A stretch of 38,499 nucleotides of DNA. Origin: JBQCDV01 sp051960855 (GTDB lineage: Bacteria > Actinomycetota > Actinomycetes > JAJZTN01). The notes under the pieces were generated by a model, which was given only the letters and a program-made list of their open reading frames with translations, did not search any database and had not been told where the DNA came from. Location: contig JBQCDV010000216.1 of the NCBI GenBank assembly GCA_051960855.1, forward strand, positions 1 to 38,499. Direction: 5' to 3'. The position numbers and the translations under genes were made by a program. Positions 26,176-33,623 of the stretch are shown here, in pieces (position 1 is the first letter of the stretch; each line of letters begins with the position of its first letter).

Positions 26176-27183
26176 CTAGTCACCGCGCTGCTCGTTGCGC
26201 GGCCCGGGCACGTCGGTCACCGGCGTGTCCGGTGTGCGGATGTAGACGGTCCGCTGGGAGGTGGGGGCGCCGATGCCCGCGCGGTCGAGAGCGGTCCGCA
26301 GCCGCGCCCGCAGCTCCCGCGCCACACCCCACTGCTGCAGGGGACGGGTCTTGACCGCGACCCGCAGCGTCAGCCCCTCGGGTGTCATCGCCTCCACCCC
26401 CCACACCTCGGGGGGCTCGATGATGAGGTCGCGCCACGCGTCCTCGTCGGCCAGCTCAGTGGCCGTGTCGAGCAGGATCTGCTTCACCGCCTCGACGTCC
26501 TCGCCGTAGGCGACGGTCACGTCGACGACTGAGCGCGCCCACCCCTGGCTCTTGTTGCCGATCCGGGCGATGGTGCCGTTTGGCAGGTACCAGACGGTGC
26601 CGGAGACATCCCGCAGCCGGGTCACGCGCAGGCCGACCGCCTCGACGGTGCCGCTCGCCTCACCGGCGTCGACGACGTCTCCCACGCCGTACTGGTCCTC
26701 GAGGATCATGAAGACGCCGGACAGGAAGTCCTTGACGAGGCTCTGGGCGCCGAAGCCGAGCGCGACGCCGACGATGCCGGCGCTGGCGATGATCGGGGCG
26801 ATGTTGATCCCGACCTCGGCCAGGATCATGACGAAGGCGATCGTCGCCACGATCCCGGTCGTGATGCTGCGCAGGACCGACCCCATCGTCTCCGCGCGCT
26901 GCCGGCGCCGCTCGGAGAGGACCGGCCCCCCGAGGTCGGAGAAGGGCCCGCGCTGCAGGACACCGGGGACCGACCCCTCCGCAGCGCGACGGGCGATGTT
27001 GGTGATCGCGCGGTGCAGCAGCACGCGCGCGACGACGGCCACCACGATGATGACCAGCACCTTCACCGGAGTGGCGACGAACCAGTCCACCACCGCTGCC
27101 AGCCAGCGCACTCCGGTCTGCTCGTAGACCCAGTGGCAGATGCCTCCGGTCGGGCTGGTGGCGCAGCCGGCGCCGAGGTTCAC
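26176..27183 (-). CDS. small-conductance mechanosensitive channel (MscS family)
   Basis: A 335-residue protein starting at GTG 27181-27183 after AGGAGG; longer upstream frames lie inside the peptidase gene. About three membrane helices lie in residues ~20-160. The pore helix reads SAGIVGVALGFGAQSLVKDFLSG, broken here as ASAGIVGVALGFG then AQSLVKDFLSG. The beta domain follows with YGVGDVVDAGEASGTVEAVGL and the terminal alpha/beta domain with VYIRTPDT at the very end. It opens under membrane tension to release solutes in hypo-osmotic shock. The start overlaps the stop of the S9 peptidase gene (GTGA). Confidence 0.92.
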   Translation of the reverse strand: MNLGAGCATSPTGGICHWVYEQTGVRWLAAVVDWFVATPVKVLVIIVVAVVARVLLHRAITNIARRAAEGSVPGVLQRGPFSDLGGPVLSERRRQRAETMGSVLRSITTGIVATIAFVMILAEVGINIAPIIASAGIVGVALGFGAQSLVKDFLSGVFMILEDQYGVGDVVDAGEASGTVEAVGLRVTRLRDVSGTVWYLPNGTIARIGNKSQGWARSVVDVTVAYGEDVEAVKQILLDTATELADEDAWRDLIIEPPEVWGVEAMTPEGLTLRVAVKTRPLQQWGVARELRARLRTALDRAGIGAPTSQRTVYIRTPDTPVTDVPGPRNEQRGD

Positions 27184-29504
27184 GACGATCCTCCTGTCGG
27201 AGCGGATGGTGCGGTGGCGGTCTCGAGCGAGGGGGTGAGGCCGAGCTGCTGGGCGAGGAAGCCCAGGGTGTCCGCGGAGAGGTCCACCGTCCGGCTGAGG
27301 GAGCGTGCGCCGTGCCCGACCTGCGTCTCGAGCCGCACCAGCACGGGCGCCGCGGCGAGCGGCTGGCTCGTGGCGTGCTGCAGGGCGGCAGCCATCTTGC
27401 GGGCGTGCATGGTGTCCACCCGGGTGTCGCCGGCGAAGACCGTGAAGAGCACCGCCGGGTACGCGGTCCCCTCGCTGACGCGGTGGTAGGGCGAGTAGGA
27501 CAGCAGCCACGCCAGCTGCTCGGGGTCGGCAGCGGTGCCGTACTCATCCGACCAGGTGGCTCCGAGCCCGAACTGCTCGTAGCGCACCATGTCGAGCAGG
27601 GGCGCCGAGCACACCACGGCGCGGAAGAGCTCAGGCCGCTGGGTGAGGGCCGCGCCGACGAGCAGCCCGCCGTTGCTGCCGCCGGAGATCCCGAGCTGGG
27701 CTGAGGTCGTGCGGCCGGAGCCGACGAGATGCTCGGCGCAGGCGAGGAAGTCGTCGAAGACGTGCTGCTTGCGCTCCCGCATCCCGTCGCGGTGCCACGT
27801 CTCGCCTTCCTCCGACCCGCCGCGGAGATTGGCGATCGCGTAGACGCCGCCGGCCGCGACCCAGGCCAGGGCGCCCGGGTTGTATCCGGGCGTCAGCGAC
27901 AGTGCAAAGCCGCCGTAGCCGTAGAGGACCGTGGGGCGGGGCCGGTCCGGCTCCGCGGTCGGACTGAGCACGAGCAGTCGCACCGGCGTGCCGTCGGCCG
28001 ACGTCGCCACCTCCTGACGGACCGAGACCTCGGGGACGGAGACGTCGCCGGGGGGCCGCGCCCACACCTGCGTCGTGCCACTGCGGCCATCGAGTTGCAG
28101 GACGCGTGGCGGCGTCAGCGTGTCGGTGTAACTGAACCAGAGGGTCGGGCCACCCTCCGGTCGCTCCACCAGTCCGCCGGCCGACCCGAGCCCGGGCAGA
28201 GGCACGGTGCCACGGAACTCGCCGGTGGCCAGGTCGTGCAGCGTGATCTCGCTGACCGCGTGGCGGGTCCAGGAGCACACGAGCAGCGGCGCGCCGAGCT
28301 CCTCGCCGTCGAGAACGGCGTAGTCCTCCAGCACCGGCCCGTCGGGCGTGCTGCCCACCAGCTCGCGCAACGGCGCTGAGGTGATCGGTGCTGAGGTGAA
28401 CGGCGTTGGGGTTAACGGGGCTGGGGTTGACGGGGCTGAGGAGGCGGCAGCGAGGGCGGCAGGAACAGCGCCGTTCGGGGAGAGGTCGGCAGACTCGAGG
28501 AGCTGACGTGGGTCGCCGACCAGCAGCCGCCCGCGCGGAGCGTCGAGGTCGGTGAAGACGTAGGCGCGGCCGTCGCGCCCCACGGCCAGCGACGTCTGTG
28601 CGTCGACACCGACCTGCATCGGCCGCAGGTCGGGCCGCGTCGGGTCGGTGCGGACAAGGTCGGCGAGCCACAGGTCGCTGCGCGGTGCCGTGCCGAGGCT
28701 TGAGGACACCGTCAGCCAGCGCCCGTCGCGCGAGACGCCGACCCCGTAGTAGGCGGTCGGCTCGCCGTCCTCGCCCCAGACACGAACGTCGGTGTCCGTC
28801 GGCTGACCCACGCGGTGCAGGTAGACCCGGCGGTGGTACTGCTCCTCCCCGGGCGGGACGGCCTCGGGCGGCAGGCGCCCGACGTAGTAGAACGCCTCGC
28901 CGCCCGGCAGCCACGCGACCGGCGAGTAGCGCACCCGGTCGATCGGTCCGTCGACGACCTCCCCGGTCGCGACGTCGAGGACGCGCAGCTGCGACTCCTC
29001 GGTGCCGCCCTCGCTGAGCTGGTAGGCGAGCAGGGTGCCTTCCCTGCTCGGCGCCCAGCCATCGAGGGTCGTGGCTCCGGTCGGGTCGACCGCCATCGGG
29101 TCGAGTAGGACGCGTTCGCCGCCGTCGGCGGTCTGCTCGCCGTCTCGCACCACCAGCACGGCGTGCTCCTGGTCGCCGCGTCGCCGCTGGAAGAAGACGC
29201 GTCCCTCACGCCAGACCGGGATGCCGACCGTGCCCGCTGACAGCAGCTCGCGCAGCTGCCTCCGCCACCAGTCGCGGTCGGGGAGGGCGTCCAGCCACCG
29301 CCGGGCCAGCTCGTCCTGAGCTCGTGTCCAGGCCGCGGTCTCGGGGTCCTGCTCGTCCTCCAGCCACCGGTAGGGGTCGGCAACGGCGGCCACCGGGCGG
29401 TGCGCCGGCAGCTGCTCGACGAGCTCGAGTCGGCGGGCAGGGGGGTAGCCGAGGGCGCCGCTCTCCGGGGAGGCGACGTTCGTCGGGTCGGTCGGACGAG
29501 CCAC
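27180..29504 (-). CDS. S9 family oligopeptidase (prolyl oligopeptidase type)
   Basis: A 774-residue cytosolic serine peptidase. An N-terminal helical segment (DPYRWLEDEQDPET) leads to a seven-bladed propeller (~80-490), and then the alpha/beta-hydrolase domain. Catalytic residues: Ser610 in GISGGSNGG, probable Asp693 in FAGDTRVDTMH, His731 in VGHGARS. It cleaves short proline-containing peptides. A Pro/Thr/Ser-rich insertion between blades (~355-380), encoded by 15-bp repeats, is absent from typical relatives. No signal peptide. Coupled to the MscS gene downstream by a four-base overlap. Confidence 0.92.
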   Translation of the reverse strand: MARPTDPTNVASPESGALGYPPARRLELVEQLPAHRPVAAVADPYRWLEDEQDPETAAWTRAQDELARRWLDALPDRDWWRRQLRELLSAGTVGIPVWREGRVFFQRRRGDQEHAVLVVRDGEQTADGGERVLLDPMAVDPTGATTLDGWAPSREGTLLAYQLSEGGTEESQLRVLDVATGEVVDGPIDRVRYSPVAWLPGGEAFYYVGRLPPEAVPPGEEQYHRRVYLHRVGQPTDTDVRVWGEDGEPTAYYGVGVSRDGRWLTVSSSLGTAPRSDLWLADLVRTDPTRPDLRPMQVGVDAQTSLAVGRDGRAYVFTDLDAPRGRLLVGDPRQLLESADLSPNGAVPAALAAASSAPSTPAPLTPTPFTSAPITSAPLRELVGSTPDGPVLEDYAVLDGEELGAPLLVCSWTRHAVSEITLHDLATGEFRGTVPLPGLGSAGGLVERPEGGPTLWFSYTDTLTPPRVLQLDGRSGTTQVWARPPGDVSVPEVSVRQEVATSADGTPVRLLVLSPTAEPDRPRPTVLYGYGGFALSLTPGYNPGALAWVAAGGVYAIANLRGGSEEGETWHRDGMRERKQHVFDDFLACAEHLVGSGRTTSAQLGISGGSNGGLLVGAALTQRPELFRAVVCSAPLLDMVRYEQFGLGATWSDEYGTAADPEQLAWLLSYSPYHRVSEGTAYPAVLFTVFAGDTRVDTMHARKMAAALQHATSQPLAAAPVLVRLETQVGHGARSLSRTVDLSADTLGFLAQQLGLTPSLETATAPSAPTGGSS
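28372..28440. repeat. 15-bp tandem repeats inside the S9 peptidase gene
   Basis: Diverged units beginning at 28372, 28387, 28402, 28417 and a partial one at 28432 encode (on the minus strand) a pentapeptide of the kind xTSAP/xTPTP. The product is a flexible Pro/Ser/Thr linker between propeller blades. Confidence 0.85.
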
Positions 29505-29557
29505 GGTGGCGAGGGTAGTGACCGGCGCGGGCCTCCCACGTCCGCGGTGTGCCGTGG

Positions 29558-29622
29558 CTATGTCGACGCTGTGTCCTCGCTGCGTCCTCGCATGTCCTCG
29601 CTATGTCGTCGCTATGTCGTGG
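29558..29622. repeat. six degenerate ~11-bp intergenic tandem repeats
   Basis: Units like CTATGTCGTCG and CTGTGTCCTCG (one of 10 bp) start at 29558, 29569, 29580, 29591, 29601 and 29612. They lie between the divergent peptidase and HNH genes, about one helical turn apart, so all copies face the same side of the DNA. Confidence 0.75.
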
Positions 29623-29704
29623 CATAGGAAGGCTGCGGAGGACACACTGGGGACATGAGAGCCCCACACGGCTCAGAGGACGGGCCGCCGGCGAGGCCAC
29701 TGGC

Positions 29705-30238
29705 ATGAGCGGAGCCCTCGTCCTCAACGCCACCTACGAGCCGATGTGCGTCGTGCCCCTGCGCCGGGCGGTCGTGCTCGTGCTCGCCGACAAGGCGATG
29801 GTGGTCGAGGCGGGAGCCGAGGTCCTGCATGCCGAGCATCTCTCGCTGCCCGCGCCCAGCGTCGTGCGGCTGCACCGTTACGTCCGCCTGCCGCGACGCC
29901 GGGTCGTGCCGCTGACGCGCAAAGCGGTCTTCGAGCGAGACCAGCACCGGTGCGCCTACTGCGGTGCTCGCGCGGACAGCGTCGACCACGTCGTTCCCCG
30001 GTCCCGCTCCGGGCCGCACGAGTGGAGCAATGTCGTCGCGGCGTGCCAACGGTGCAATTCCGCCAAGGCCGACTCGCTGCTCAGCGAGCTCGGCTGGGAG
30101 CTGTCGTTCACCCCCAAGGCGCCCACCTCCACGCTCGTGATGCTCTCGACGTCGCTGCGGCGGGAGCCGGCCTGGTTGCCCTACCTGCTGCCGTGGGCGC
30201 CGGGTGACGGATGGCTGCGCGAGGAGAACGCCGGCTGA
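29705..30238 (+). CDS. HNH endonuclease domain protein
   Basis: A 177-residue protein starting at MSGALVLNATYEP (ATG 29705). The longer upstream open frame crosses the repeat tract and is not conserved-looking. HNH core: CAYC (83-86), VDHVVPRSRSG with His95, SNVVAACQRCN with Asn109, and CQRC (114-117). The two CxxC pairs form the structural zinc site. The N-terminal LNATYEPMCVVPLRRAVVL is the common actinobacterial type of unknown biological role. It is a stand-alone core gene here, not beside an intein, intron or restriction module. Confidence 0.88.
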   Translation: MSGALVLNATYEPMCVVPLRRAVVLVLADKAMVVEAGAEVLHAEHLSLPAPSVVRLHRYVRLPRRRVVPLTRKAVFERDQHRCAYCGARADSVDHVVPRSRSGPHEWSNVVAACQRCNSAKADSLLSELGWELSFTPKAPTSTLVMLSTSLRREPAWLPYLLPWAPGDGWLREENAG

Positions 30239-30371
30239 TAGCGCTTGCTGGTCCACTGAGTCCACAGCCTGCGACGGCTGGACGCCGGATCGCGGCCACC
30301 CGCTGCCGGAGTAACCCGAGGGTGGACTGGAAGGATGCTCGCGTGACGGAACCGGCCATGAGGGGACGCGC

Positions 30372-32597
30372 ATGACCAGCGACGCTGCCGAGCGCGACGA
30401 CCGGCCGATCGAGCCGGAGCTGGCCGAGCTGGCCGAGCTCTACGGGGTGGCCACGGACTTCTGGGACTGGCGCGGGCGCCATACGCCGGTCCCGCGAGGA
30501 TCCGTCGTCGCCGTGCTGCGTGCGCTGGGAGCCGAGATCGAGACTCCCGAGCAGGTCCGGCACACCCTCGCCGAGGCCCGGCTGGCTCCCTGGCGCCGCA
30601 CCCTTCCCCCCTGCGTGGTGACGCGCGAGTCGCGCGAGGTGACGCTCCCGGTGCACGTGCCCGACGGCGCCAGCGTCAGCGTCGTCGTTCGGCTCGAGGG
30701 GGGCGACGTCCGACCGCTGACGCAGGCGCAGGTATGGGTCGAACCGCGCGAGGTGGACGGCCGGCTCGTCGGGGAGGCGACCTTCGTGGTGCCGTCCGGA
30801 CTGCCGGTGGGATGGCACGAGGTGGTAGCGAGCGTCGGCGGTGTGGACGTCGACGGTGTGGACGTCGAGGCTGGGGATGCTGCGCCGGCGGTCCTGGTGG
30901 TCACGCCCGACGTCGCCGAGCTTCCGGGGCCGTTGGCCGACCGCTCGTCGGCGCCGGTCTGGGGACTGATGGCCCAGCTCTACCAGGTCCGCTCGCGCCG
31001 GTCGTGGGGGTTGGGCGACCTCCAGGACCTCGGCGACCTTGCGGCCTGGGCGGGGAAGGAGCTCGGTGCGGGCTTCGTGCTCGTCAATCCCCTGCACGCG
31101 GCGGAGCCGGTGGGTCGGATGGAGCCCTCGCCGTACCTGCCGACGACCCGTCGCTTCGTCAACCCGATCTACATCAGCGTCGGCGATATCCCGGAGGTCG
31201 CGGGTCTCCCCGCCGCCCACCGCCGGCGGCTCGAGCAGCTCGCCGCCCCCCTGCAGCAGCTGACGGCCACGACCGCCGACCTCGACCGCGACGCCGTGTG
31301 GGCAGCGAAGCGGGAGGCGCTCGAGCTCGTGCACGCGGTGCGGCGGTCGGCGGAGCGCCAGGAGGCCTACGAGGCGTTCTGTCGGCGCGAGGGGGAGGGC
31401 CTGGCGGACTTCGCCACTTGGTGTGCGCTGGCCGAGAGCAACGGCGCCAACGAGGAGTGGCCCGCGGAGCTCTCCTCGCCCCAGGCTCCCGCGGTGCAGG
31501 AGGCGCGGAAGCGGCTGGCCGGCCGTGTCGACTTCTACCAGTGGCTGCAGTGGGTGGTCGACGAGCAGCTGTCGCGCGCGCAGAGCAGGGCCCAGGAGGC
31601 GGGGATGCCCCTGGGGGTCGTGCACGACCTCGCCGTCGGGGTCCACCCGACCGGTGCCGACACCTGGGCGCTGCAGGACGTCCTCGCCAGCGGCGTCACG
31701 GTCGGAGCTCCGCCCGACGCCTTCAACCAACAGGGGCAGGACTGGTCGCAGCCGCCCTGGCGCCCGGACCGCCTTGCCGAGACCGGCTATGCGCCCTACC
31801 GCGACATGCTGCGCACGGTGCTGCGGCATGCCGGCGGGATCCGCGTCGACCACGTCGTCGGGCTCTTCCGTCTGTGGTGGGTCCCAGCAGGTCGACCCGC
31901 GTCAGAGGGGACCTACGTCCGCTACGACCACGAGGCGCTCGTGGGCATCCTCGCCCTGGAGGCAGCCCGGGCCGGCGCCGTCGTCGTGGGGGAGGACCTC
32001 GGCACCGTCGAGCCGTGGGCGCGCGACTACCTGCGCGAGCGGGGGCTGTTGGGCACGAGCGTGCTCTGGTTCGAGCGAGATGGGGAGGGACGACCGCTGT
32101 CGCCCGACCGCTGGCGGGAGCTGTGCCTCGCGACCGTCACGACGCACGACCTTCCGCCCACGGCTGGATACCTCGCCGGAGAGCACGTCGAGCTGCGGGC
32201 GAACCTCGGGCTGCTCGAGCGCTCGGTGGAGGAGGAGCGGGAGGTGGACGCCCGCGAGCGGGAGGACTGGCTGCGCCTGCTGCGCGAGCAGGGCCTCCTC
32301 GACGACGGAGCCGGCGAGGAGCAGACGGTCGCGGCGCTGCACGCGATGCTGCGCCGGGCTCCCTCCCGCATGCTCGGCGTCAGCCTCGCCGACCTCGTCG
32401 GTGAGCACCGCACGGTCAACCAGCCCGGCACCAACAACGAGTACCCCAACTGGCGGGTCGCGTTGGCAGACGAGAACGGCGAGGCCGTCGTTCTCGACGA
32501 CCTCGTGGCGGCGCCGTCAGCGCGGGTGCGCGCGGTCGCTCGGGCTCTCGGCGTCACCGTGCCGTCCGGCGAGAGCCCCGACGGGGGGTCCCGATAG
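30372..32597 (+). CDS. malQ: 4-alpha-glucanotransferase (amylomaltase, GH77)
   Basis: A 741-residue GH77 enzyme that transfers alpha-1,4-glucan segments between maltodextrins. An N-terminal ~200-residue accessory region, typical of the actinobacterial form, precedes the barrel. Barrel motifs are FVLVNPLHAAEP, SPYLPTTRRFVNPIYI, GIRVDHVVGLFRLWW (nucleophile Asp), VVGEDLGTVEP (acid/base Glu) and TTHDLPPTAGYL (transition-state Asp). The end has VGEHRTVNQPGTNNEYPNW. The ATG at 30372 follows AGGGG. A 15-bp duplication at 30840-30869 adds a VDGVD pentapeptide in the accessory region. The family acts with glycogen phosphorylase and maltooligosaccharide enzymes. Confidence 0.94.
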   Translation: MTSDAAERDDRPIEPELAELAELYGVATDFWDWRGRHTPVPRGSVVAVLRALGAEIETPEQVRHTLAEARLAPWRRTLPPCVVTRESREVTLPVHVPDGASVSVVVRLEGGDVRPLTQAQVWVEPREVDGRLVGEATFVVPSGLPVGWHEVVASVGGVDVDGVDVEAGDAAPAVLVVTPDVAELPGPLADRSSAPVWGLMAQLYQVRSRRSWGLGDLQDLGDLAAWAGKELGAGFVLVNPLHAAEPVGRMEPSPYLPTTRRFVNPIYISVGDIPEVAGLPAAHRRRLEQLAAPLQQLTATTADLDRDAVWAAKREALELVHAVRRSAERQEAYEAFCRREGEGLADFATWCALAESNGANEEWPAELSSPQAPAVQEARKRLAGRVDFYQWLQWVVDEQLSRAQSRAQEAGMPLGVVHDLAVGVHPTGADTWALQDVLASGVTVGAPPDAFNQQGQDWSQPPWRPDRLAETGYAPYRDMLRTVLRHAGGIRVDHVVGLFRLWWVPAGRPASEGTYVRYDHEALVGILALEAARAGAVVVGEDLGTVEPWARDYLRERGLLGTSVLWFERDGEGRPLSPDRWRELCLATVTTHDLPPTAGYLAGEHVELRANLGLLERSVEEEREVDAREREDWLRLLREQGLLDDGAGEEQTVAALHAMLRRAPSRMLGVSLADLVGEHRTVNQPGTNNEYPNWRVALADENGEAVVLDDLVAAPSARVRAVARALGVTVPSGESPDGGSR

Positions 32598-32598
32598 C

Positions 32599-33036
32599 GT
32601 GAGTGCTGTGAAACAAGCGTCTCCCTCCCGCCCTCCGGCGGGTGCGCCCGTGCGTGCGCGTGCCCGCCACGGCCTCGCCGCCGCCACCGCTGTCGCTGTC
32701 TCGGTTGTCGGCACTCTGGTCGCCTCACCGGTCTTCGCGGCCACCGGCCCCGTCGGTCCGAAGCCGGCCCACAGCGCCGAGAACTCCGGCCCTGGCCTGT
32801 CGGTACTGCAGACCGTGCTCATCTACGTCGGCATCCCGCTCGCGCTCTTTGTCGTCATCGCGCTGCTCGCCTCCGCCGGCAGCATCCGACGCAGCGGGCG
32901 GCCCTACCGTCCCGGCGGTGCCTGGGAGGACCAGCCGCGCTGGTTCAACGGGCCAGCGTTCGGCGGCACCGGCCAGCCGGAGAACCGTCCCGGCCCGACA
33001 ACTCTCGAGGGAGGTGGCGCGAGTGCCCGCTGGTAG
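32599..33036 (+). CDS. secretory/membrane protein of unknown function
   Basis: A 145-residue protein beginning at GTG 32599 (an in-frame GTG at 32608 is also possible). A Sec-type signal (RHGLAAATAVAVSVVG, then TLVASPVFA) is followed by a short loop. A transmembrane helix comes next (LSVLQTVLIYVGIPLALFV, then VIALLASAG), and then a cytoplasmic-looking Arg/Pro/Gly tail with RPYRPGGAWEDQPRWFNGP. I do not recognise a named domain. It lies one base after malQ and overlaps the DUF5130 gene, and this order is a familiar actinobacterial pair. Confidence 0.7.
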   Translation: MSAVKQASPSRPPAGAPVRARARHGLAAATAVAVSVVGTLVASPVFAATGPVGPKPAHSAENSGPGLSVLQTVLIYVGIPLALFVVIALLASAGSIRRSGRPYRPGGAWEDQPRWFNGPAFGGTGQPENRPGPTTLEGGGASARW

Positions 33037-33418
33037 CGGCCTCTCTCCGCGTCAGCAGGACGACATCGACCGCGCGATCCGCATCGGCGAGCAGCAGGGC
33101 CGGATGCGAATTGCGGTCTACGTCGGACCCCTGGAGGGCGGGACGGCCAGAGCTCGCGCCATGTCGATGCATGCCGCACTCGGCGACCAGGCCGACGGCG
33201 GCGTCCTGATCGCTGTCGACCCCCAGGCCCGCGCGGTCGAGATCGTGACCGGACGAGCCCTGGCTCGCCGCTTGTCGGACCGGGACTGCGCCCTCGCGAC
33301 CGCGACGATGACGAGCAGTTTCGCTGCCGGAGACCTCGGCGGCGGCATCGTCGACGGCATCCGCAGCCTCGCCGAGCACGCCCGGGCACCGGAGACGCTC
33401 CACACCGACGAGGTCTGA
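33023..33418 (+). CDS. DUF5130 family protein
   Basis: A 131-residue protein starting at GTG 33023, eight bases after GGGAGG and inside the end of the preceding gene. Landmarks are SPRQQDDIDRAIRIGEQQG, RMRIAVYVGPLEGG, GVLIAVDPQARAVEIVTG, ARRLSDRDCALATATM and TSSFAAGDLGGGIVDGI. This resembles the soluble TPM-like domain grouped as DUF5130. No signal peptide or membrane segment of its own, so it probably works with the overlapping upstream membrane protein. Function unknown. Confidence 0.8.
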   Translation: MPAGSGLSPRQQDDIDRAIRIGEQQGRMRIAVYVGPLEGGTARARAMSMHAALGDQADGGVLIAVDPQARAVEIVTGRALARRLSDRDCALATATMTSSFAAGDLGGGIVDGIRSLAEHARAPETLHTDEV

Positions 33419-33465
33419 GCGGACCGCGGGGTCCGGGGAACTTCCGCGTCCTGAGGCAGTCGGCT

Positions 33466-33510
33466 GCAGTCGGGCGGTGTCCAGCAGTCGGGCGGTCTCC
33501 AGCAGTCGCC
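33466..33510. repeat. 18-bp tandem repeats (2.5 copies), intergenic
   Basis: GCAGTCGGGCGGTGTCCA at 33466 recurs at 33484 with one change and again partly at 33502. Located between DUF5130 and the large palindrome. No coding role seen. Confidence 0.85.
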
Positions 33511-33524
33511 GGGGGCCTCATCGC

Positions 33525-33583
33525 GAAATGGGTCAGCTTCCGCAGCCTTCCGAGTGGAAGGAGTGCGGAAGGTGACCCATTTC
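33525..33583. terminator. 59-bp near-perfect palindrome between convergent genes
   Basis: GAAATGGGTCA (33525) pairs with TGACCCATTTC (ending 33583), CTTCCGCA with TGCGGAAG, and CCTTCC with GGAAGG around a four-base loop. Only single-base bulges interrupt a stem of about 25 pairs. A bidirectional terminator for DUF5130 (plus) and pepN (minus) is the simplest reading. Its AT-rich base is unusual for this genome. Confidence 0.7.
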
Positions 33584-33623
33584 TGTCTGGTGGCCCGGCG
33601 GGGCGGTGGTGCCGAGTGGACTC

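Noticed and set aside
29705..30238. HNH nuclease as part of a restriction or homing system
   Set aside because: No methyltransferase, intron, intein or defence partner is adjacent, and the gene looks like the common actinobacterial core copy.
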